From Homalodisca vitripennis (lineage: Eukaryota > Arthropoda > Insecta > Hemiptera > Cicadellidae), in the NCBI RefSeq assembly GCF_021130785.1, contig NC_060207.1:189184001-189248000 (forward strand): DNA of 64,000 nt, given 5' to 3'. How positions within the stretch are numbered: the first letter of the stretch is position 1; each line of letters opens with the position of its first letter. The position numbers were made by a program, and so were the translations under genes. Below the pieces are notes generated by a model, which was given only the letters and a program-made list of their open reading frames with translations, searched no databases and was not told where the DNA came from. Of the stretch, positions 28,201 through 37,200 are shown piece by piece.

Positions 28201-31200
28201 GAACAAAACAGGGTTAGCGAAAACGGTCACTACGAACGAACAGAATGCACTAGGACAACGGAACTGGGGTCACTGAGCTTGCAATGGGTTGCGCGACACA
28301 CGCCTAGCGGCAGGAATGTGTACTACACGCTGCCGGCTGCCAGCAATACAATTCCGTTTTTTTTTTTGGTACCCCAGCAGTTCAAAGATGGCTTGAACTT
28401 ACAAATAATACTGGTATACAGGTCCCGGACGGTTAAATATAAAAAAAATTTAATATAGAGCCACAAAACTTGGTACAAATTAACTGGACATCAAAATGTA
28501 ATAGCACATATTCAGTGACCCACTTCTTCATCAGGGGGCCGGCCCACAAGGAGTCAGAAAAAAATCTTAAATGTAAGCATAGGTTGATGTGCATATAAAA
28601 TTAAAGATCTTTATTAGTAGAGTAAAATGCTGCAAACCTGCAGAAATCTTCTTGCTCCTTGTAGACCATCTCCAGTATGATATAAAAAAATTTATATTTG
28701 CTTAAAAAAGGAGATCTTTAGGTATACTATTTATATGTAAAGTTTCGTTGCTTTATCTGCAATCTTTCAAACAATAAAATGCTATTCCTGGACTTTTTAT
28801 AGACACTGTATATTATATTCATTAACCCTAGAGCTCCAAACAACACTCAGCTGAGAACTAACTAACCATTACGTTTACTCTACAGTAAAAAGTTTTTAAC
28901 TGCTTGTTGACCAACTTTAATATGAATATAAAATGCCCATAACAAAAGTAAAATGTTCTGAGTAGTGAAACAATTTATATTAAATCCTAAATTTTTTGAA
29001 ATCACAATGTAATATATCCCACAGTAGCGACTCAGGTTTGCACTAATATTGATTTATTAACCAGTTATAGAAATGGCTTTTAAAGTGGGATCGAACTATT
29101 TCATTACCATACCAATTTTGTTTGTGTAAAAAAGCTCTTCCTGTTTTTCTGCACATGTTTAGATAATTATGCACATTAAAATTATGCGACTTTGGAGCTT
29201 TTTTAAGAAAATTTATTTCTTCAACAGCTCTGGGGTTAGGCTTTAAATATTATAACTAAATTATTTATTAAGGGAAAATTGGTTTGTATCATTATATAAA
29301 CACAAAAAAAGTAAAGAGCTAAAAGAAATATACTAAGAGTCTTTGCCAAAAGCTACTGAGGATAATTTGTTAAAACATACGAGGTCCAATCAAAAAGTAT
29401 CCGACCTCGTCGTGTATCGCGGCTTCTGCTGCCAATAATGAGATAAGATTTGTTGCGACAATAGTTCCTACTATGATAAGGAAAGGTACAAAGTCTTATC
29501 TTGATCCCCCGACTGGTTCGCCGGAGACGGGTCAGTATGTACTGATAAGTCAAGTGCGCGTATCGGTTTTCTGTAACTGTGAAGATGACGGAAAAAGTGG
29601 AACAACGTTATTGCATTAAATTTTGCGTGAAACTCGGAGAAAAACAAAGTGAGACCATTCGGAAAATTCAGCTAGCATTCGAAAATGAGGCAATGAGTGT
29701 TACGCAGATTAAAGAGTGGTTTAACCGTTTCAAAAGTGGTCGAACCTCGGCAGAAAGTGACGCGCGTTCGGGCCGACCAAAAACAAGTTGAATTCCGGAA
29801 ATCATCGAGAAAGCAAAAGTTTTGATCTGTGAAAATCGTCGAATGACTGTGGAGGAAGTAAGTACTGAGTTAGATGTCAGTTTCGGATCAGCTGAAGCAA
29901 TTTTAACGGATGACTTGGGATTGCGCCGGGTAGCCGCAAAATTTGTGCCAAAATTGCTGACAGACGAGCAGAAGCAACGGCGATTGGATGTTGCCGAGGA
30001 CATGCTGCAATGTTGTGAGGATGATGCGGACTTTTTGACATCGATAATAACTGGAGACGAAAGTTGGGTCTATAGATATGACCCTGAGACCAAATTTCAG
30101 TCATCACAATGGCAGTCTCCCCAGGATCCTCGGCCAAAAAAAGCAAGGCAAGTTCGAAGCAATGTCAAAGTGATGCTTACTGTTTTTTTCGACCACCGTG
30201 GAGTTGTGCACCATGAATATGCCCCTGAGGGTCAAACTGTGAATGCACAGTACTATTTAAGTGTCCAACGTCGTCTCCGAGATGCGATTCGCCGCAAAAG
30301 ACCTGCCTTGTGGGCGTCTCAAAATTGGCGGCTACACCACGACAATGCGCCAGCTCATTCTTCCCAGCTCATTCAAACTTTTTTGGTGAAACACGGCACT
30401 CTGCAAGTTCCTCAGCCTCCGTACTCTCCAGATATGGCTCCATGCGATTTTTGGCTCTTCCCCCACCTCAAAAAAACCGTTGAAAGGCACCAGATTTGAA
30501 AGTCGAGAAGCAATTATGAAAAAAACTACGGCTGATCTCATGGCGATGCCGAAAAAAGTGATTTCCAAGACTGCTTCCAGAAGTGGAAACGTCGCTGGAA
30601 TCGTTGTGTTGCTTCTCAGGGTGCTTATTTTGAAGAAAATTAACGCCAGCTTTTTTCAGGTAACTTCAGTTTTACGTTGCACCAAAAGGTAGGATACTTT
30701 TTGATTGGACCTCGTATTTCAATTTTTGGTAGTTAAAGAAAAAGAACAATTTATTGTTTTAGCAATAAATAATAATTTATAATTAATAACTTAGTTTATA
30801 ATTTATTGTTTAAGTTATTTACATGATTTATCATGTAAATAACTTTAAAAGTTCTTCTGTTATTGTGTGGCAATATATGACAATATGTAACAGCAATGTA
30901 TATAGGCTTTGCAATTTTGCACAAAACAAACTATTTCAATATGTTTTTCCAGTGTATCTTAACATGTACCCCAAGGTGTACCTAAAAAGTGAATTTACCT
31001 TAAAAATTAGGCAATCGTACACCTGACAGGGTACACGATAGTCTAAGGTGTTTATTTAAGCGCAGGATCACATTTAACAAACCACCAAGACAGGTAATAA
31101 GGAAATGCATAGCAATGTATGTCCCATTGGGCGCATAACGCACTTTACAAAAGTTCGGTATGTATCCGAAGGGGTACATGCCGCCGTGAACATATTAAAT

Positions 31201-34200
31201 ATCAGACTCCGCACCATTCCAATGGGCGACTAAAGTGGCTGATTGGAAAGCATCAGCCTAGTGTCCCAACGAGCGACCATGCTTTGTAACTATAACAGTG
31301 GAGTTAATGCTCTGGCAAGGGAAGAAACAACTAGATAGCAATCCCAGATATGTTTGGAATTGCACACACAAGAGTACAATGCCTTCAGTGCTGCCTGGCT
31401 ATCTGTGAAAATGCTAATCGTCTTACTCATATACCGCAGATGAAGATTCTCACGAGCAGACTCCATAATGGCTGCAACTTCTGCCAGAAAGACTGTGGGA
31501 TAATAACCCATTATCCTGCTTCCACCAGCTTCCTACAGGGTCTCACTCCATAAGAGGTTTCTTTCCCTCTTACCAATCCTCCCTAGGTGATATAACAATC
31601 TTGTCAAAGGAAAATTTTGTGGCATCTAATCAGAGATCATGTGCAGAGCATTCCCTTGAATCAGGATGCTAATTCTGGTGCCCACTGCTGCAGCCCGAGG
31701 GACCAAAGTCCTGCCTGCTGAAGACAGTAGGCACCAGAATGACAACAGCGAGGGCAAGGGCGATGTTAGGGCAACAGTCTAGAGCTGTGCCCAGTGCACT
31801 TGAAGAAGCCACAGTGATAGCAAGGCAAGCCATCCTTTAGATGCCAACCAGACCACTAACGCCATCTTGGCCTCCCGTTTTTGGCCACCAGACAACAGCC
31901 CCAAAAGTTAATGCAGGTCTGATCCCAGAGACCATACTGTGACTCCACATTGGTTTATTACAAATCTCTAATCTGTTTGATACTTTAGGTTTAATTATTT
32001 AGTTTTTCAGAATTGGCAACCAAAGAAGTGTAATTCAACTGATGGTTGACTAATCGGTTAGTTTGTCAATTTAATGTATGAAGCCTCAAATAATTTCCTT
32101 TTGAGAAAATGAGGTTCCCAATGTAATATGTTAGCTTTATCCCAATTCATATAATTGTCTTTGGACCAACAATGACTTGCATTTTTTTATTTTTCTGTTA
32201 CCCCTTTTCTTGTGTGTTCTTTATGCTCTTTTATCCTTGCATTTAATGGTCTTGCTTATGTATGTCTCTATTGCACCTACATTTTATACTGTTAACACAA
32301 TTCTTGGAATCCTGAGTACCATTTTTTGGTTTTGCGTCTACGAGACTTTGTCTAAGAGTATTGAGTGTTTTAAACCCGGTTTTAATGTTGAATTTTCTAC
32401 CTACTCATAGCAACATAGCCTTTTTTTCCTCTACTGTCAAATTGGGCTTTGTGAAAGGAATTTTTCTGAGCGAAAGACTGACGTCACAATGATACGAAAC
32501 CGAACACTCTGTTCTTCAGATAACTGTACAACAGCTGACTCGATCCCAGTTACAAAATCCAATGCCTTTACCATTTTTTGTGCTACAGAAAAGTTTAAAA
32601 ACATGGGTCACTTCAAACGTGGGATTCTAGGTCCCCAACCATACAAAAGCATGTGTTTAGTATGATTCCGGACCTGGCTCCACTACTGCACGGAATTGAG
32701 GGTCACGGCCGCTCAGAGTGCACAATCAGGGTACTAGTTTAGATCCTGGGGTTCTGTTAACAGCAGGGCCAACCTCATGCAGGACGCTTAACTAGCGTTT
32801 ATCCGAGTCCAGTTATTGGTTGGATTAAATTATTTAATCAGATCTCTTCACAATCTCTGCTTTTAAATATTGAGGTTCTAAATATTTTAGCATTATTATT
32901 TTTATTAATGTAAATATTGGTGCTGAAAGGCGGTCTTCAGTATTAGAGAACTTCAGGGTGTTTTTCATTAAGTATTATTTGCCTCTCTACTGAAAACCAA
33001 TGTGATTAATGAGTGCTCCAGAGTAACATACATTTGTTGAAAAATCTGAAGACCTTGTAGCATTTTTACTATGAAATTTCCATCCCAACTTAAACCCTGC
33101 TTTATGGATGAAGATAAAAAACACCACAAACCATTTGTTGTGTTCATTCTGTTAATAAATGGCACTTCATGTCAATTACTACATTAACACTTTATGAATA
33201 CCAAATTATGAAGTTTATTTTAGATTTCAATGTGTGTAGTTATTTATGTATGTAGATGATACTTTTTAATTCAATTGAACCAATTCAATGACCATGTGAT
33301 CATTTTCAGCAAATACTACAAACTATGTATGTATATGTTTGGTTTTATGAAACTTTTAATATTTCTGATTTGATTTTGTGTCCAATGCTTTTGCAGAATC
33401 AAAAGCTGATCAACTCACTGGTTGTTTCCAAAGGAATTATAGTGAACATGATAATCTTTAAAGGAAAGGTACGTATTGTTCTACAAAATGTATTTACGTA
33501 TTTTATCAATTGTGCGAAGTGTATACATATTCACATGTACATGTGAGTAAGTTCTAATGAATACTATCAGCATAGATAGATGTCTAAATTTTTAAGGAAA
33601 AGTTTACATTTATTATAATCTTAGTAATTAATTGTGGATACAGAATTCTGATTTTTATAAAACTTTTTGGTACTGCTTGATGGTGTATAAAAAAAATAGA
33701 TTAATGAAGTTGTTATCTACTTGTGGCTATTAGGAACTCTGCACTTTATAGGTATTAGGAACTCTGCACTTTATGGCTATAGCCCCTTGACACTATCAGA
33801 CATAAACAGATTTATACCAAGTTTTTTCCATGCTATCTGGATGGGAATAATTTTATTCTGTAGCAACGTTTCAGTGTATAATTAAGAACAATGAACAATT
33901 TCCCCTTTTATATAAATAAACATTTAAAATTTCATGCCTTAAAATTAAATTAATTAAAATAAGACAACTTCCTGTTTGCTCACAATTTTGATCATCAAAT
34001 TTGGGTTTACCGAATTAGGTATATAAATTCTTTCATTGTGAAAACCAATTATTATCTGAAAAAAACATGTCTTGAATTTCTTCAATTCATTCTTCAATCC
34101 AATACATGAAATGCAATAAAAATAAAATCTTGAATAATCTTACATAGCCAGGACCAACATTGTAGTTCACGGATCCTCTTTCACACCATAAAGTAAGCTT

Positions 34201-37200
34201 TTGCATCTAAGGTTATCTCCAATAAGCTGCATTATTAAGGGCCAGGATAACTCAGTTCTCTGCAACTTACATAGATTCTCAACTTCGTACAACTTGTTCA
34301 GTTGCAGGAATCGTCTACAAAGAATAGTTGTGTTTTGAAACTGCTTCACAAAAAGTTTAAGTGGAACTGAAAGTATTGTGTAATACTCAATGGTTTTAAA
34401 AGCCTGTGGGTACATTAGTTGCCAATATAATAATAACAAAGTAAGCGTAAATAAACCAAGTACTAAAAAGTAGGTAAATCAAATATCTACTTATATTTTA
34501 ATTTTAACCTATCTTTATAAAATATTTTTGTTTTGCTCTAGGCTGAGGTGGTTTAAATAATAAATAATAATCATTGCTGTTAATAATATTTATTTTTAAA
34601 TTACTTCATGTGATATATAAAGCTACTTACTGTAACATAAGAATATTTGTGGGAAAAAAATTAAAATTATTATGAGTTGTAATTATTTGGGATGTTTTAA
34701 GTAACACACCTGCAGAATAAATAATCCTTACTAATAAAACTACAGGTCCATGTAGAGTAACAGTGAATGTTACCATTGTGATGTCAGGGCATTTCTCTGT
34801 TCAGTGGCTATCCAGGCGTGCTAGTGAGAGGTTATTGTGCTCCTTGTTGAAGTAACCACTTCTTTTGGTGGGCTATAGACATATGTTTTGCACATGCTTT
34901 AATAGTAGGATGACAGCTTTACCGAAACGTAAACAAACCGTTTTATAAACGGTCAAACGGTTATTTGATGTGAACTAACAAAAGTTTATGTCAATGAAAT
35001 ATCTGTTAGGAAATATTAAAAGGGAAATATTAAGCACAATATTATATGATAAGGAAAATAACGAAACGCTTCTCTAATGTAATAGTGTTTTACAATGATT
35101 TCTTTTCTAACTGTTCAATAAGTTTACTCATTATTATTGTCTTAAATGTTGTCTGAAATATTGTATCATCTGGACTATCCCTGCTTCTGCAGACTTTCCT
35201 TGGTTATGGAATTTTTGAGGTTAGGTTGCTTAAAATTTAAAAGCTGTCAGAATTTACAAAATCAATTCATACTCTGTTATTAGTAATCATATTGACTTTA
35301 ACACACTAAAAATCTTCAAACGCCCAAACAATTGTTGGAAAGAGACTAAAATATATAGTCAAATACTGGTTTGAATAAATCTGTGATCTACTAATTTATT
35401 TATTAATGAATCCCATGTAAAATTGATAAACTTACTGCATGGTTTAATAGAAATGTTTAAAACTCTATTGGATTCTAAATTGGATTTCAGGACAGATCAA
35501 ATTAATTCCTATTCCAGTTTACTACTAGTTTAGTCCTGGCGAGATTTAAAAAAAGGATTAAAAATAAACGATAACATAAGTACAAGATAAGCTAGTAGTA
35601 CTTGTCGAGTATGTAATCATGTAATGTAATGTAACTTCAACTCATATTTAAATATAGCCCTTACTCATCTCTCGCACAGCTCAGGTGTTGTCCTCATAGC
35701 TAGTGATATTCTGTGATGATGTGACCATGTATGGTGGTAATGTACATGTCACATCACCTCATATTTAAATGTAGCCCTTACTGATCTCTAGCTTATCTCA
35801 GGTGTTGTCCTCATAGCTAGTGGCACTCAGCGATTATGTACCATGTATGGTGGTAATGTACATGCATATCACATCACCTCATATTTAAATGTAGCCCTTA
35901 CTGATCTCTAGCTTATCTCAGGTGTTGTCCTCACAGCTAGTGGCACTCAGCGATTATGTACCACGTATGGTGGTAATGTACATGTCACATCACCTCATAT
36001 TTAAATGGCATTATTTGACATTCAGCCTTTTAAATCTCAGATTTAAATATAATTCTCAAATACTTTCAATCCTTATTAGCTCTTAGCTTAACAGATCGAC
36101 TGCGGTGGATGCACATTACTACTATCCTAATGTCAATGCATGACTCAATATTGGTGTCGCAGTATTGTTATAAAGTCATTTTTAATTGGTTTTTTGTTAT
36201 TTTCTTATAGACGTACCAAGTAAGTAAAATGTATTTTACGTTATAAAATAACGTAAAATAGTTATAACTTTCGTTATAAGTCTTAATCTAGTTTGAAAGT
36301 TTTTTTATTTGCAAAATAAAAATATAATTTAGTCTCAAGTAGATCACTAATATAAAAAGAATATAAAATCATTTCCACACTTTGAGATTTGGGTTCCACC
36401 AAAATGTGCTAATATTTTAATAGATAGGAAACACTATAGCGGCTACAGTGACACAGACAATCAAATAAAAAACAAATTAAATTAAGTTTGCATATGTTAC
36501 AAATAGAAAGTTATTAATTTGGTAGAGATTGCAGCACTTCCCAATCACGCCTGGATAAGGGTTTAATTTTACAAATGCTTCATAGTAGCCTACACAGTGG
36601 TCTGACAAGCTAAACAGAAAAAGGCGAGTGCCATTAAGAGTAACCCGGCACAACCTGCGGTACAGTACATGATCGTATACATCTGACTTAAAACAAAGAA
36701 CACGTATGGCCACTCTTAAAGGCTCCATGACCTGAGAAGCCAATTGAAATATAAGCTGAAATGAGTGTGAAAAGTTAAATGTTTTTATCAACTACTTTTT
36801 TCTGTGCATAAATGAAATATCAATTTTAAACTAACTTTGCAAATGCCTAATGTTTTGAAATTTGGGTCATAGCTCAGAACTGGAAAAAAATTGTATAATT
36901 TAAAATTTTTTTCTTTACATAATAAGCACTTGAATGTACTCATACAAAGAATGGGATTTTGGGCATTTGACATTGTTGTGTTACAAAATATACATTTTAC
37001 GAATGTTACATCTCATGAATGTTCTTTTATTATGTATTAATTTCTCTCTTGATGAAGAGGATAGATTTCAATCCTCCAAATGTTGTGGGCAAATGTCCGA
37101 AATCCCATTATACTTTTAAACCTTCCATCGTCAATAACAAACTTTAAAGAAAGAATTCATATGACTATGTTGATATACTTAGAATATTGCCCTTGTTACA

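Larger units (their letters stand above)
26835..28808. mobile_element. MITE with ~165 bp inverted repeats, interrupted by a mariner
   Basis: TA flanks both ends (26833-26834, 28809-28810). The ends read inward as CAGGGTCTACAAAAAGTCCA and CAGTGTCTATAAAAAGTCCA. Similarity between the arms continues for about 165 bp, through the shared CATACTGGGGACGG / CATACTGGAGATGG and CACAAGGAGTC / TACAAGGAGCA blocks. This is a Tc1/mariner-type non-autonomous element. The interior holds a second transposon and a duplicated 90 bp block. Confidence 0.8.

Noticed and set aside
36477..36973. Two overlapping - strand frames of 61-104 codons in ZNF106 intron 8
   Set aside because: No motif recognised. Likely chance or an unplaced repeat.
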